From Lycorma delicatula (taxonomy: Eukaryota > Arthropoda > Insecta > Hemiptera > Fulgoridae): DNA of 64,000 nucleotides. The stretch is from contig NC_134460.1 in the NCBI RefSeq assembly GCF_047948215.1, forward strand, positions 16,799,501 to 16,863,500. Direction: 5' to 3'. The notes below the pieces were generated by a model. The model was not told the DNA's origin and did no database searches. It saw only the letters and a list, made by a program, of their open reading frames with translations. The position numbers were made by a program, and so were the translations under genes. This document shows positions 1 to 13,845 of the stretch, piece by piece. Numbering within the stretch: position 1 is the stretch's first letter; each line of letters begins with the position of its first letter.

Positions 1-2880
1 CAATTTTAATATGGAACTTCATTGTAAAAGGCGAAAATATAGATAAAACATTAAATAACGAAAAATCTAGTTCAAAAATTGAAAAAATCGCTTCTCGGCT
101 TCTCTCCTGGGTCACCTTCGTACCTGTAAGTGCAGCGGTCTCTGAGCTGTAATGCACACGCGCGCGCGCGCACACACACACACAGACAGAAATTGTTTAT
201 ATATATATATATAGATTACTGGAGTAGTGCCTTGAAAATTTTGTGGTCATTAGAACAAAACAGACTGTTTTATTATGTTTTAGAATTTTTTTCAGAACAT
301 TTTCTAATTATTTCAGAGAAGTTGCGATCTTTTTTCATTTCGTTTTGGCAAGTTTGCACCCCTTGATTTCTTTAATCCGAGCTGGGGCACAGACTAATGG
401 GCTGTTTGCCTGGCCCTGATGCTACAAAAATTTTTCAGAGGAAGAATCATTTGTAAAGGATTATGACTACCAACATCTCCTGATCTGACTAAATCAGGAT
501 TCTTTCTATGGGGTTAATTAAAATAATAGTTTATAGGAAAATCTATACATCATTTTCAACACCTGTAAATTATCATTTAAATGTTTAGTAATAAACTATT
601 ATTTACAGACTAAACTAACTGATGGGGCTCTTTTAGTTGAAATTCTGTATAAGAACATACATTTTTATATAGCTAGAGCTGGGAAAGATAACTATCCACA
701 ACAAGAAACAAATTTTATATCTATATATAAGACTTTTTTTTATTTAACTTCTAAATACAAACTAATATGACAAGATTATTAATCTAATTTGTATGATATA
801 TATACTAACAAAAGATAATTTGTTTATAAGACCTAATTTGTTATACAGGAATATTTTGTAATGTAAATAAATTGACAAGTAATTCATTAATACACATTTA
901 ATTGAATGAGACTAATGTTTATTACACCATACACATAAACACAATCTTAATTAAGCAAAATAAATACAAATACTAGTAACAAATTAATATAGAGTTTTGT
1001 AGATAAAATAAAATACAGATTTACATAATTATATCCTATCAAATTAAGTTACGATGATAATTTTTTGATAGCATCATAAACACAGTCTTGTTCTAGGAAT
1101 CTTAACAGTACACATTTTTCTTCAATGTAGTCTAAAAAAAGAAAAAATTACAAATAATCAATCAAGAGGTACATTGATGACATAAGACTAGATCCATATA
1201 GAATAAAACTCATACGTGTTGAAACACCATCTGGTCGCCTGAAAATATCGAGCAAATGAGAACAACCTGTGCGAGGAGTCCATGTCCATCAGTGTGGCAA
1301 AATAACACTTGAATTTGCTGTATAGAAATGGGGAAAAAATTTTACACAATGATCTGCATTTTCATTTGTATAAACTGAACATTTTACAGTCATTAACTGT
1401 TATGTACAAAGCGCTTTCCATCGACTGTTGGCAACAGATGGTGCAGCTGTATCTCACACAAACACGCACTGATGACCTGAGAGGTTCCTTATCGTGAATG
1501 ATGAAGCAATATTCTCACTAAATGGATATAACAAACAAAATTTCTGATATCGGATGTCTATAAATCCACACCAATAACATAAGCAGCCGCTAGTCCAAAG
1601 GTTGTTGTGTGATGTACCATTTTAACACGCAGAATTATTATGTCCTACATTTTCGAGGGTGATGACAGTAAACACCAAATATTTATTTTAACTGTATGGT
1701 TGAAATCTTCTTGTTATGCAAGTTGAGATATCGCAACTGGAATATAGTGAAAGGGTGTTTTCAGGAGAAGGGTGCCAGAGTACATACAGCACAACTCCCA
1801 ATGAAAAACTACATGCTGCATTCCTTGGGTTATATTTTTCTGAGTGCGTGATATGCCCTCCCATTCGTCAACCCTTATTACAGTAGCTTTTTTATGTGAT
1901 GATTTGATTCTGTCTGTAAATGGTGTATTTCTACCATTAATCATATAATTTATAAACAATATTTAACAAATTAACACCAAGGTAATTCTCGCAATATTGG
2001 CCTTTTTTTGTTTAACTGAAACCACACATGACTTAAAATTACTTACAAATTGTACCAACATCCATTAAGTTAATATGCTAATGTTATTTACATAGTAAAA
2101 CTATAAAGGATGGACAAAGAAGATAAATAATTAAAAACAACATAAACTTTCATGAAAAAATTATTTTACTAAGGAATACAAATCAATTATGATTGTAACA
2201 ATAAATAATTTAATAAATTACTTGGCATAACTGATGCGGTACAGGTTCAGTTCTGTTTCAATTAAGAGAAACTCTAGTTTACTTTGTTTTCTTTTCATAC
2301 ATTCTCTAGCTCAAGATATTTTAAACAAACTAACAAACTTACCATATCTTGCCCATACAACAAGCTCGATACCACTTCATTCCCTAATAAGGAAAGGAAA
2401 TTTTTGATTTTCTTTCTTTAATGATACATATTATTTCTCAATAAATTTCCTAAAACAAAAAATACAAGTAATAATTAGAAATTATTAGTAATCATAGAAA
2501 TCATCAGACAACCCTAACAAAGATAATTGTTAATTAATGCTTAACACAGCTACTTTTAAAAATGGTTCTAGTATTTTTAAAACAAATTATACAACATTGA
2601 AACCTCAAAAAAAAAAATTATAAATGCTCCTACCTCAAAATGGTATATTTTTGGTATGAGACAGCTAGCTGGAATGTACTGTATGCTATATTTTAATATT
2701 AAATCGCTTCCATTTTGTCACAGACTGAAGTTTTTTACATTAAAATTTTTGTTCAGTGTTCTTTATTAAAAATGGTGTATTACAAATCTACCCTTACATT
2801 TAAAATTTTTGAGTTCTCCCTCTTGAACGGCTTGGGAATGAGGTAGATTCAATCAAAAATGGATAATTTTGAGATAGTAG
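1..2880. other. AT-rich DNA without recognisable genes
   Basis: I see no coding exon with both splice signals and a recognisable protein. Content is AT-rich with short open frames only. Microsatellites near the left edge are listed separately. A moderately GC-richer stretch at 1220-1900 has no recognised similarity. Confidence 0.5.
155..213. repeat. Compound microsatellite (CG)n(CA)n ... (TA)n
   Basis: A run of about eight GC/CG dinucleotides passes directly into about eight CA units (155-184). After a 13-nt spacer there is a TA run of about eight units (198-213). Purine-pyrimidine alternation could favour Z-DNA, but this is ordinary satellite sequence. Confidence 0.9.
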
Positions 2881-3280
2881 CGTAGCGAGATCATTATGAT
2901 ACAATATAAGATAACTACACTAGGGTCTATAATACAGAGAAATAGTTGATTTGATTCTTGGAATGTAATTAATTATGTGCAACTGTTGGAAATGCCCACA
3001 ATTTTACTGAAGGCAGGTCCGAGTCCTTTGCACCATATTTTTTGAGATGAATTCCATTAGCCCTGATATTCTATGAAGGGTGTCAAAAAATATGGTACGA
3101 AGGGTTCAGACCTGCCTTCAGGTAAATGGTGGACAATTCCAACACTTGCTGTAAGACATTCCGGTTGTACATAACCACATTCCATGAATCAAATAAAATG
3201 TGAGTATCTCTGTATTATAATCCGTAGTGGAATTATAGCATATAGTATCATGATGTACTCAATAAAATGATTTCGCTATG
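2881..3280. mobile_element. Foldback (long inverted repeat) MITE
   Basis: The left half (2881 to about 3060) is repeated in reverse complement in the right half (about 3075-3280). Matching blocks include ATAATACAGAGA, TGATTCNTGGAATGT, TGAAGGCAGGTC and CACCATATTTTTTGA with its partner TCAAAAAATATGGT. The ends CGTAGCGAGATCATT and AATGATTTCGCTATG are inverted matches at 13 of 15 positions. The whole is about 400 bp and non-coding, as in a non-autonomous foldback element; a transcript would form a long hairpin. The target duplication is not clear. Confidence 0.85.
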
Positions 3281-4700
3281 TCTGTTAAATTTAATTTTTC
3301 TATGTTTACTGTTAAAATATTTATTGTTTAAAAATTCCCATGCCCTATTAAGACCTTATATATGCTGCATTATTTCACAATAATAACAGGTGTATTAATT
3401 TTTTGTTTTATGCTATATGATCCAGTTTTTCACTATGACGCCAATTCCTGTGGTGAACAGAGTGAATTTAAAGAGTTGTAAATCCGACTTAATAATAAAT
3501 GCAATGAGAAAAAACAACCCATTCTTAACCATTTCAGTGAGACAAGGTATTTTCAAAAATAACGTGAATTTCTGATAATGAACTAAGTATTCACCTTTGT
3601 TATTTTGGTTAATATGTCAGGATAGTTATCAGCGAGTGAAACATCTAAAATTAATAGATTTATTTTAATACTAACTTACATAAAATGTGTTGCTTGGGAT
3701 CATAATTTCTTCGTAGGCTCATCAATCTCTCTCGGTTTTTTGTATAAAAACTGTCACTAACTTTCCACAACAAATATAGATATCTTCTGCATTCCTTCTT
3801 GCCGAATTTAACCTCTCAAATTTAGTCTGTTTATTGCCCTACAATAATATGGTTTGAATGAAGATTCAAGGAGTTTTGAAGAATAAGTATGTATTTTAAC
3901 CTTTCAAACAATATATTATACAGTAAATAATGCAATTACACAAATACGTTCAATTTAATTTAATTAATTAATCTTACCATGAGCATCGAGAAAGATGCTA
4001 TAGACCAGGGGTGGCCAACAAGTTGGTCGAACGAGAGGCCAATTTTGGTCGATCATTGATCGCTCGCAATGTCTAGGGTGGAATTCCGTGTACTAGCTTC
4101 AAGTAAGCACTGTGTGTGAATGTGTATGAAGAGTTTGAGTTGATCTTTCGTTTGTTATTTTGTTTTTGTTGTTAACTACAAAAAGGCTTCGAAACCAAAT
4201 ATATAATTTATAAACCTGCAACTCGTTCAGTAAGAAATGAAAAAAAAGCATGTATTAATACAGAAGTAAGTGCTAGTTTAGATTGGCATCAGTCATGTAT
4301 ATTAACATAACATTTAAATTTAAAATTGACTACTCTTTCATTTGGACTAAATCACTATTGAATACACTCTTTTAAGTTAAACTTAAATTAAGATTACAGG
4401 TACTTCTTGCACTATCCTTTTTTCTTTTTTAACCTCCAGTACCACCATTAGGTATTGCACTACCCAAGCAGGCAGTTAAAAACAAATAAAAAGATTGTGT
4501 GTAGAAATAAAAAGGTTTTTGAAACTATGTATAATAAGGAACAGTAACATTTTCTGTAAAAGTATGGTTAGTTATATAATAGCTTTCACCCTTAGCTATT
4601 ATCACCCCGACGTTACCACGTCATTTGGAAAAGGTTAGAAGAGATCTAATGCAAAATAAACATATTTACTGAAAAAAGGGAAAAAATGTTTTCTACCCTC
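3281..4700. other. AT-rich gene-free stretch
   Basis: No coding signal. A short GC-richer patch at 4008-4080 (GGGGTGGCCAACAAGTTGG) resembles a terminal piece of an unknown repeat, but no second end was found. Confidence 0.4.
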
Positions 4701-4708
4701 ATTACACA

Positions 4709-5985
4709 TTACCCGTACAATAGCATTTTGCAGAATGAACATGAAGATAGCCAATAAGTTGATCCCGAACTATGCAATCCATAGTTTAATTTTGAATGAA
4801 CTAGAGCAAAATAGATTTGATGAACTACCGAAAAAAAATTGTAACAATTTTTAATGATTGTAAAAAAATATCTCTTCATAATTTTACACATATATGTAAA
4901 TTCCTTGATAATTTGCCATCCACCATGAACCCTAAGTACTTAGTAGAATTCACCCAAGATATGATTAAAAAGTGGCATTGTAATTGAAAACAAGCAAAAT
5001 CAACAGTGTGGTATATTAATGGAATTAATAACCTGGAAGCAGATTTTAAAGAAAAAATTAGATAATTGATTTTAAAGCATTCCAGATCAGTCTGCAATCT
5101 ATCAATATTCTTAGAGCAACATCTGCCAACAATATATATCTTTCTCTTGCCATAAACTTTATTTGAAATAAATATATCATTAATAAAAATTATAAATTGA
5201 ATAGGTCCTTAATAACCAGGCTGTGGGAATTATACAATTCACCTGAAGGTTATTGCTCATACAATCGTCCACAATTATACACTTGCTTCTGCCTTCCAGA
5301 TAATATGCAACGATTTTAAAGCTAGACTTCTAATTTCAGTACTATACATTTTAAATAAAGGTGAATTTGATGACTAACTATATCAAATGCTTTACAAATA
5401 TCAAGAAGTAATAAGGAACCGTGCATTGCAAATTCAATACTCACCCTCCTGAGTTCCAAATTGACGCAAGTAAATTTTTGGATAAAAAACTAACCTTCTT
5501 TTTTTAATTGCTGTCTTTAGAAATAAAAAAAAAAAACAAAGTAAAATGGGCCAATAGTTGCCAAACACATCTAAAGAGCCTGATTTATGAAATGGAACAA
5601 TTTCTGCTGATTTCAGGGAGGAAGGAAATTTACCCATAGCAAAACTACTATTGTATATAGCTGGTAAGATAGGAATTACTTGAACAGAGATTTCCTTAAC
5701 ACAAGCAGATGAGATCTTGTCGGTACCTGGACATTTACCTAGTTTTAAGAGACATTACACATACCAAGCTCATAATAATTAACAGTATTTAAAGAATGGG
5801 AAAATTAAACTGATCATGGTAATTCTGCATCATTCTGTCATTCACAGTACCAGTGCTACTGACAACTTCATTAAATACTCCAACAAAGTATTGATTTAAA
5901 AAAAAAAGAAGAACAATTTCACGTTCATCAGGAACATTACCATTTATACATATTTTTGATAGTTTCTTTGTAATAGCAGACATAC
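4709..5985 (-). mobile_element. Decayed non-LTR retrotransposon (Jockey/CR1-like), reverse transcriptase region
   Basis: Read on the minus strand, fragments appear in RT order. A pre-RT linker piece (5983-5789) comes first. Next is FPSSLKSAEIVPFHKSGSLD followed by GNYWPI, the start of the LINE RT domain (5637-5434). A thumb-region piece with NSTKYLGFMVDGKLS follows (about 4960-4920), then HQIYFALVHSKLNYGLHSSG (about 4840-4780). Stops and frameshifts break it throughout. It is not expressed as a protein. Confidence 0.8.
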
Positions 5986-5989
5986 CAGT

Positions 5990-7200
5990 ATCTGGTTTAT
6001 AATTCTACACTACCTGTTGGCAGGTAATTACTTCAATTTTTTAATTTTGTTTTTTAGCTGCCATAATCCACACATTATTTTTTTTCTTGTGTTGATCCCT
6101 GGCAATGCAATGTTATAATTGAATTTCAAATTAACTAGAACAAAGTAAATTTGGTGCACATCTAGTGGAAAAAACATACTTATATGAAATTCTGTATATG
6201 CAAATCCCATGAATTTAAAAAACCATCGACCCAAGTATTTAATAAAATTCACCTGATATTTCATGTAACAGTTGCATTGTGCATAAGCACAGTCACTGTT
6301 ATGGTATATTAATGCAACTAATAAGCTGGAAGCAGATAGTAAAGTAAAAATGAGATATTTTATTTTTAAAGCATTATGAACTAATTTAATGACATAAAAC
6401 TATAAATCTAAATTATCTAGATCAGTCTGCATTACAGTTTGCAACCATCAAGATTCTTATGATTATACTAGAGCAATATCATCTGCAAAAGTTATAACTT
6501 TACCATAAAATTTATGTGAAAGTAGGACATTGATGAAAATTATAAATAGAGTAGACCCAAGAACCATATTCATTAACAATTTTATCTTTATCAGAAAAAA
6601 CATTACTTATATTTTTAATATTTTTTTATTTAGTAGTAGGCATAGAAGTATACTGTTTTTTTTTAATTCGCCACTGATTCTTTGTAGGTAATTCCCTCAT
6701 ATTTTTAAAATTGTTTTTTTTTAGCTGCCGTAATCAACAATCTATCTTTTTCTTGAACTTAATGTATTCAGTCTGTGGCTGTGAGAATTTTTAGGCCATA
6801 TCTTATACAACCTGTCTCTTTGAGAAATGCTAATGTGCAGCCCAACTTTATCCATGACTTAAAATAAATAAATAGATTTATTTTAAGATAAATAACAGAT
6901 TTTGATTAATATAATATTTAAAAAGTTATTAAACTGAAAATCAACATCATTATCAAGAATTTCCCTCCAGTTATGCTCATGTAAATTACAATACAAATTA
7001 TTTTAGGTTCTGTCCTTATTAATAGCCATGACAAAAGCCCTATGATCATTAAAATGTGTCAGAGTGACAGCAGTAGAAACACTGTGTATTAATATAAAAT
7101 TGATCGAAGATGTGATCAATACAGGATGGCCTATTACATCCTCAGTAACTCTTGTATCAGCATTAACTAAGGAGTGATAGCCATTCATGCTAATTATTTC
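5990..7200 (-). mobile_element. Second broken copy of the same LINE: endonuclease and RT-thumb pieces
   Basis: The minus-strand frame at 7188-7003 ends the endonuclease domain (NADTRVTEDVIGHPVLI... then LTHFNDHRAFVMAINKDRT, the family's TDHRA motif). Pieces at 6264-6028 repeat the thumb region (NFIKYLGRWFF, VHQIYFVLVNLKFNYNIALP), also seen in the neighbouring copy at 4709-5985. Finding the thumb twice on one strand means two copies, or a nested or rearranged insertion. Confidence 0.75.
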
Positions 7201-7292
7201 TAGATATTGTTCACCATTACTGTTTTATTCGTTCATTAATATTTACGTTAATATCTCCTATTGAAAAAATATCGCTTTAAAAATATCGATTT

Positions 7293-7324
7293 AGGCGAAA
7301 TAAAATATCGATTTTATTTCGCCT
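7293..7324. repeat. Perfect 14-bp inverted repeat with 4-nt loop
   Basis: AGGCGAAATAAAAT, loop ATCG, ATTTTATTTCGCCT. The arms match perfectly. It is followed by AT-rich DNA and has no adjacent gene. Confidence 0.9.
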
Positions 7325-7769
7325 TTAACATATGACATAGGCACTTCACATTATGCTGTACTGTATAAAAAATATTTTTGTTTATTGTTGTTGATATTGA
7401 GCATTTTAATTGCTGATTTTATTTCTTTTATAACTCTGTAATTTAATTTTTAAGTTTGGTATTTTTAACTAATTGTTCATTCTAGTAATATAGTGTCCAG
7501 GTGTTGATAAAGACATTTAGTTGTCTGTCCAGGAAAAGATTAAATAGAAATAATCATATCAATCTGAAAAAATTTGCTAGAAAAAAAAAAAATTTTTCTT
7601 GCGGTCACCTCTATGATCTTTTTGACTAATCCAATCAGTATAAGATTTAATCGATGATCTCAAGTTGTGTTACTACCAACCAACAGTGTCAAATATTTTG
7701 TAGCCTGGAGCTGATTCTTCTTTGCTGGGAAAAAAGTTATCTTAGGAAGAGCTTTCCATTCAAGGACAT

Positions 7770-7885
7770 ATTGTCACAATTTTCAATTAAATTCAATTTA
7801 TTCAGGTACTCAAATGTAACATGATAGACCTCTATAAATAGAATGAATCAGTTCAGCTGAGAGTTACCTCCTGTGCTCAGACCTG
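7770..7885 (-). mobile_element. Probable LINE 3' end
   Basis: On the minus strand the segment ends with a run like TGAGTACCTGAATAAATTGA and a repetitive tail. This resembles the 3' ends of Jockey/CR1-type LINEs, and elements of that type lie nearby on the same strand. No coding sequence is attached. Confidence 0.4.
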
Positions 7886-8620
7886 GATATAAAAATTACA
7901 AAGATTTACATAACATACAAGAACATAACAAAAGATATATGTACAAGAAATAAAAATCTAATTTCTAATTACAAAGTACTTTATAAGCAAAGTATTCATC
8001 ATAATATTTTAAAAGAATCAGAAAATTGTTGAATAAATTCATTTGCTACTGGGATGTTTGCTGATGATTCTCCATGAATTTAAAGTTCCCAAATTCCATC
8101 ATGCTGATTAAAATTTTGAAGCCACCTGTATTTGCAATAATATTTTCATTCCCATTTAGATTCTTATTAAAGTAATTGCTTTCTCTACTGGAATTGATCC
8201 ACTAATTGGTTTATCAAGAGATCACTTTTGAACAAATCACCAAAAGAGCTCAATTCCCCTCATCATTTGATGCTTTCTTCATTGTCTTACTGGAAATACT
8301 TTATTCTTTTTTGAGTTGCAAAACATTAATCATAATGGTTTCTCCACTTATCTAAATATCTGAAAGAGTGGATGTTCCTGAACCATATTCATCTGATTAC
8401 CATTATCCAATTTTTCTAAGATCTCTCTTTTTTCTGTAATTGATAAAACAATTGTTTTGTTGCAGACATGATATTAACAATCCCTAACAATATTGATACT
8501 TATGTTAACAGCACCAGAGTTACATTATTATAAATTGTATTTATAAGAAATTTTTACGTGTATTGTCTCTCAATATCCTTAATTATCAAACCAGATTATT
8601 ATATGAACTGAAAACATGCG

Positions 8621-8645
<25 letters not shown>
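8621..8645. repeat. TA microsatellite
   Basis: About twelve uninterrupted AT units. Confidence 0.95.
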
Positions 8646-8651
<6 letters not shown>

Positions 8652-10586
8652 ATATGTCCTTACTTACTTACTGATAATCAAAAACTACAGAAGATAAATT
8701 AATGAAAATTTGTATACACATTCTTCTTATGATGTAACTGCACATCACATTAAGAAAGTATTTTTTTTAGATTCTGAGTTTAAAGAGTTAAAATGGAGTA
8801 ATATTAATTTTTTTTTTTTTTTTCAATTTCTTGGTAGCAAAGTATTTAAAAACCAGTTTCTAGATTTTTTTTAAATTCTATCTTGAAAGTGATGAGAGGT
8901 AAAAAAATGTTGACAATGATTGTAAATTTTCCCCATTTCCGATTATACTAAACGAGATATTCATTCGATTTGGGCTTACAAATACTCTTCAGATAATTAT
9001 CTTAAAACCATTTTTAGATTTTTGAATTTTAACATTTTAAGGGATAAAAAATAAATTATTTATTATTTTTTTTGCTGTTTTATGCTACAACTATTGAATC
9101 AATCTTTATGAGATGTGGATGTGATTGTAATTTATGTTTTAGATTTTTTTTTAATAACGTGTTACTTTTTTAAAATTGCCTAGTGCAGATGTAAGGAGTC
9201 CAGATAGTTGGACATCTGGGAAATTGGCGTTCCATTGTATATTGTGGATATTGGCAACAATACATTTAATATTTCCACTAAAGTATATATTAAACTGAAG
9301 ATTTGTCCATAGTACATATTTTAGTTTTCTTTCAATCATTGCAGCCTATTATTAAAACATTACTAGAGCTATCACAGAAAACTATAATGATTAAAACTGC
9401 ATCACAATTAAAATGTACTCTTCTTAGAAGATTGTAGGTAGTGTACATTAATTGGAAATAAAAATCAATCGAGTGTTTTTGAGAAAAACATCTTAATTTT
9501 TGTGTGTAGTATATTAAATATCATATTAATATAGCTTAATTATATTAAATAAGATTTTTATCCGTAGAATATATGCTTATGCATAACTGTTGTAATATTA
9601 TGTGGATTATCACATGAGTACTTTTTACCAAAATTTAAATTTATACTATAAATAGTATCACGAGTAGGATTTAAATATAGTACTTTCTCACTTTAAAATT
9701 TTTACTGAATGACCATTTAGTAATGTTACTTTCTTCTACAGTATAAGTTTGGGTTGTTTTTTCCCCAATGTTTATTTTAATTTACCATCTTGAAATGATT
9801 TTACGTGGTCATTTATATTGAATTTTAATTAAATAATCTAGTTTTAAAGTATATATGATATAATTATCATTGTCACCATGAAATAAGGACAGTGTTACAT
9901 CTTTTAAGCTTTCATGTCAATATCTTGGATTTGGATTGATTTGTCCAGTTCTTTCTAGAGCAATTTTTTATAAAATCATTTATCAAGAGTTGGATGATAA
10001 CAAAATTTATGTATGTTACTACTCATATTAGTTAATAAAAGACCATAAACTAGTGGCATTTTTGTCATAATATACAGAAGAAATGATGAATTTTTCAATT
10101 TGATTGTTTATGGTAATGAAAATGAGTATTGCATAGCACTTTAGAAATGAAATGCCAATCATTTTTGTATAGTACATCTGTTGTCACAATTGAAAGTATA
10201 AGCAGGATTTGCTTTTTAGGCATATTTATCACCATAGTTATTCGGGATCAATTCGGTACATTGTTGATCGACTTTCAAAAAGGAAGCACATAACAAATGC
10301 TGCGCTAGCCTTCTATCAAATGATATAGAAATTGCACACCAGAATATACAATCAATGACACCTAACAAAGAGCATTGTGTTATTGCATGATAACATAAGC
10401 ATGTAATACTTGTGGGGCGTAAGGTTTATTAAAAAATTATGATGGAAAAAGAAAACAGAAAATTCAAATCATTGATAACTGGTAAAAACAAGTAAGTTGA
10501 AGGGGTTTTTTGGTACAGATTTGGGAATGTGCTGAGTTGAAAGAAGCTGTCTGTTTTATGCGTTAACCGTACAGTTGTAACATGCT

Positions 10587-10643
10587 TTATATATATATAT
10601 AATATATATATATATATATAATATATAATACATATATATATAA
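10587..10643. repeat. Interrupted TA microsatellite
   Basis: A TA tract of about 57 bp with single-base interruptions (AA, ATAC). Confidence 0.95.
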
Positions 10644-13157
10644 GCATAAAAAGATAGTAAATCAACAAATTATGTAATATATTGTGTCATCAAATAATAT
10701 AATATACAGGCTGGTTTGATTATTAGAGTAATTAACATAATACAATTTTTTCCTAGCAGACTTATTGCAGAGGATTTGATAACAGTAACTATTGTAATCA
10801 TAAGTAATTTCTAGTATAAATTTGTTATTATGTATATTGTGTTGAATGCATATAATCTTCTTTTTCAGAGGATGGTATTATTATGGAAATTATTACATTT
10901 GGCAGAACCATAAATATGTTGTTCAAGCATGGCATGATTTTAGGTCATCTTTTGACTGATAAAAACAATGTTAATAATCAAATATTTTAAAGGTAAATAT
11001 ATTTCCTATGCAAGTAATTTGATTTAATTTTTTTTTTTTTACCTTTCAATATATAACAAAATAAATTATGTTCACATAACCAAATGAATGAAAATGCAAA
11101 CAAATGTTAGTGAGAGTACTGTTCCAGTATGTCATGAAAAGTACTGTTCCATGTGTTACAGGGAGATTGTACTGCTAATCGGATTGAAGGTTCTGAAAAT
11201 CATATGTACTATAAAAGATGATGTTCATATAAACATTGTATTCCTTTAAATCATTTTTGCTAACTTTTAATAGCTACAAAGCAATAAGATTACAATAAAA
11301 ACTGATTATTGTGTGTACTTCTTTATCAATGTATCCTTCGTTTAGAATGAATGATTTTTAATTCGACCGGTGTATCCGTGCATGTTTGGTTTTTTTTTTG
11401 CAACATATATGCATTTTGTGTTGTAATGATTATTTCACACAAAGAGCAGCATCCTTAAAAGGACGTTTAAAAAAGATAATGAAATCCTTAAAATATATGT
11501 ATTACTTTTCTTTGTTACAGATTTTCAAATGTTACACTGCAGAGATAAGTAATTTTTTTATAAATAATAATGAATGCATTTATTACAAAAAAATGTGACG
11601 AAAAAAAATTTAATTCTGGATAGTATTTATTAAAACGTGCACATATTTTAATACACATTGTTGTGTATGCATTTATTTATGTGTGAAGTCATTTAATTTA
11701 AATTAAATTCGAATGGTATTTTAATATTAAAAAATAAAAAATGTTTTATTATTTTGTAAACAAAAATTTAATGTTTTATTTCCTATTTTGTTATCGATAT
11801 ATATTAATTTGTTTTTTATCTTACTTCTGACTAATAAAAAAAAAAAACAGTTTATTTTTAAAGAAATGCTTCTTTTAAATAAGTTTGATAAAATGTTACA
11901 AAAAAGTAAATTTTTCTTTAATAAATTAGATACCTTTTACCACCTTTCTTTTTATATTTAAGGGAATAATTTATTTATGCTTTTAATTACAGGCTGATGC
12001 CAAATTTAATTGCTATACTTTTTTATGGATGAAAGATGAATTTTGTTGTGTATGAAAAAAGTCAACCCTGACTTGGATTAAAAACAAGAACCTTCCAGAA
12101 GAAAGACTTTTTCATGCTCCCATAAAGATCAGCATGATAAAGATCTCATTATTATCAAAATTATCTTCGATAAAGTGAAAAGTTAGGTTTTCAGGTTAAT
12201 CATATTTAAAATTTGTGACAAAAATTTTTAAAGAGATTGATGGGCTGTGTATTAAGATATCCACGTTCAATTAATTTAGTAACAGAAAGATGTATGGAAC
12301 ATAAAAAGCTGTGAAAAATATATATTTGAATATAAAACAGAGATTAAGGATGTATAAATACGTCAAAGTTAAAAGATTTGCACAGTACAGAAAAAAATGG
12401 AGAATACCATCACACCAGTGTGACAGATGACAGAAAAAGTAAATATAATATTAAACTTTTTAAAGCCAGGAAAATTAAAATATAAAAATATGTGGAAACA
12501 AAAATTTATTTTTAAAATCAAATTGATATGTTATATTTTGTACTAGAGCAGTGGCTTACTTACCTAAAACTTCAGATTATTTTCAATGTAAAAATAAATT
12601 ATGGTAGCATATTAGTTGAAACAATAACTTCTGCAAAATAAAATCTAAGTTCATTACTTTCTGGTGGGTTGTTACTTTAATCAAAGTCTAAATTCTTACA
12701 GTACCTTTACTATATTGTTATCAATGTAAAAGTTCATACTGCCATCCTGAAATTACTTCAGCAACAGAAATGCATTCTGAAGTAATAATTCAGACCATCA
12801 TCTTTGCTAACATACAAAACCCAAATTATTACTTTTGTTATAATTAAGTTTATATACTATATATGCGATGTTATTTTCTTTTAAAAAATTCTTCATACAT
12901 TTTTAAGAGAGAAAAAATTCAATTTAATAGAACAAACACCTAAAGACAAATTACACAGAAAGTGGTTTAATTTTACAGTAACAGTAATTACTCAAAATAC
13001 CGACACAATAACAAATGATGTGTTCAACCAAGAAAAAAAATTAAGAAGTGCGATAAAGTTAAAGATAGAATTCTACATTTTAATAGTAATGTAATCCTTG
13101 AATTTTTTTACTAGCAATAGGTCAGTATTTTATCATAACAGAAATATCTGATGTGGA

Positions 13158-13845
13158 CAACACATGACTTCCTTGTACACAGATTAAATTAAATTACATT
13201 TACACATTTTTTTTTTTAAATGAAAAGTACATAAAATTTTATTTCATAAAAAACTTCTAATATTTTATCTTTTTTTTGTTATTGAATTATTATTCATCAT
13301 AAAAATAATTTTACAGTGAGAGGTTAACATAATTATTAATAAATCAATGTGTTTAAATTTTAAAAAAAAGTTAAAGAAAAAGGAGATGAAGTCTGTTTTG
13401 AACCGATGTGAACCTAAGATCCAAATATTTCATTAATAAAAATTTTATTAATTACCAATGAAAATAAGTACCACTTTTGATATATCGTTAAAAAGCTATC
13501 AATGAGGGCTTATTACTGCAGTTAAGAAAAAGTCCAAACACCAATTTTATTTTTATTTTGGGCTTTTTTTGACACTTTTGGTTCAGGCAATCAAAAGGAG
13601 AGGTGCACAGTTAGATGTTACAACAGTCCTAAATCCAAACAGTCCTAAATCCAAAATTTCAACATCATACGGCTAATCATTTTTTAATTATATGAGATAC
13701 ATAATACATATGTGCATACAGATGTCATGCCGCAACTAGTCAAAATAGATTCAGGGATGGTCAAAATTGATATTTCTGTTGAAATATGAAAACCAAAATG
13801 TTTCATGATCACAATACTTTCTTTACTTCGTACAAGGAAGTAAAA
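13158..13845. mobile_element. TIR DNA element, copy 1
   Basis: It begins CACATGACTTCCTTGTAC and ends TACAAGGAAGTAAAA, so ACTTCCTTGTA and TACAAGGAAGT are inverted ends. The interior is shared with 17327-18283: TTTTACAGTGAGAGGTTAAC, GAACCGATGTG, AAGATCCAAATATTTCATTA, ATATCGTT, ACTTTTGGTTCAG and CAGATGTC-TGCCG. It is non-coding, so a non-autonomous element. It contains a small direct repeat (AGTCCTAAATCCAAA twice, 13627-13657). Confidence 0.8.

Larger units (their letters stand above)
7890..13150. other. AT-rich gene-free stretch
   Basis: Only short open frames with low-complexity composition are found, with no recognisable protein. It contains TA microsatellites at 8621-8645 and 10587-10643. 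The rest shows nothing I can assign. Confidence 0.45.
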
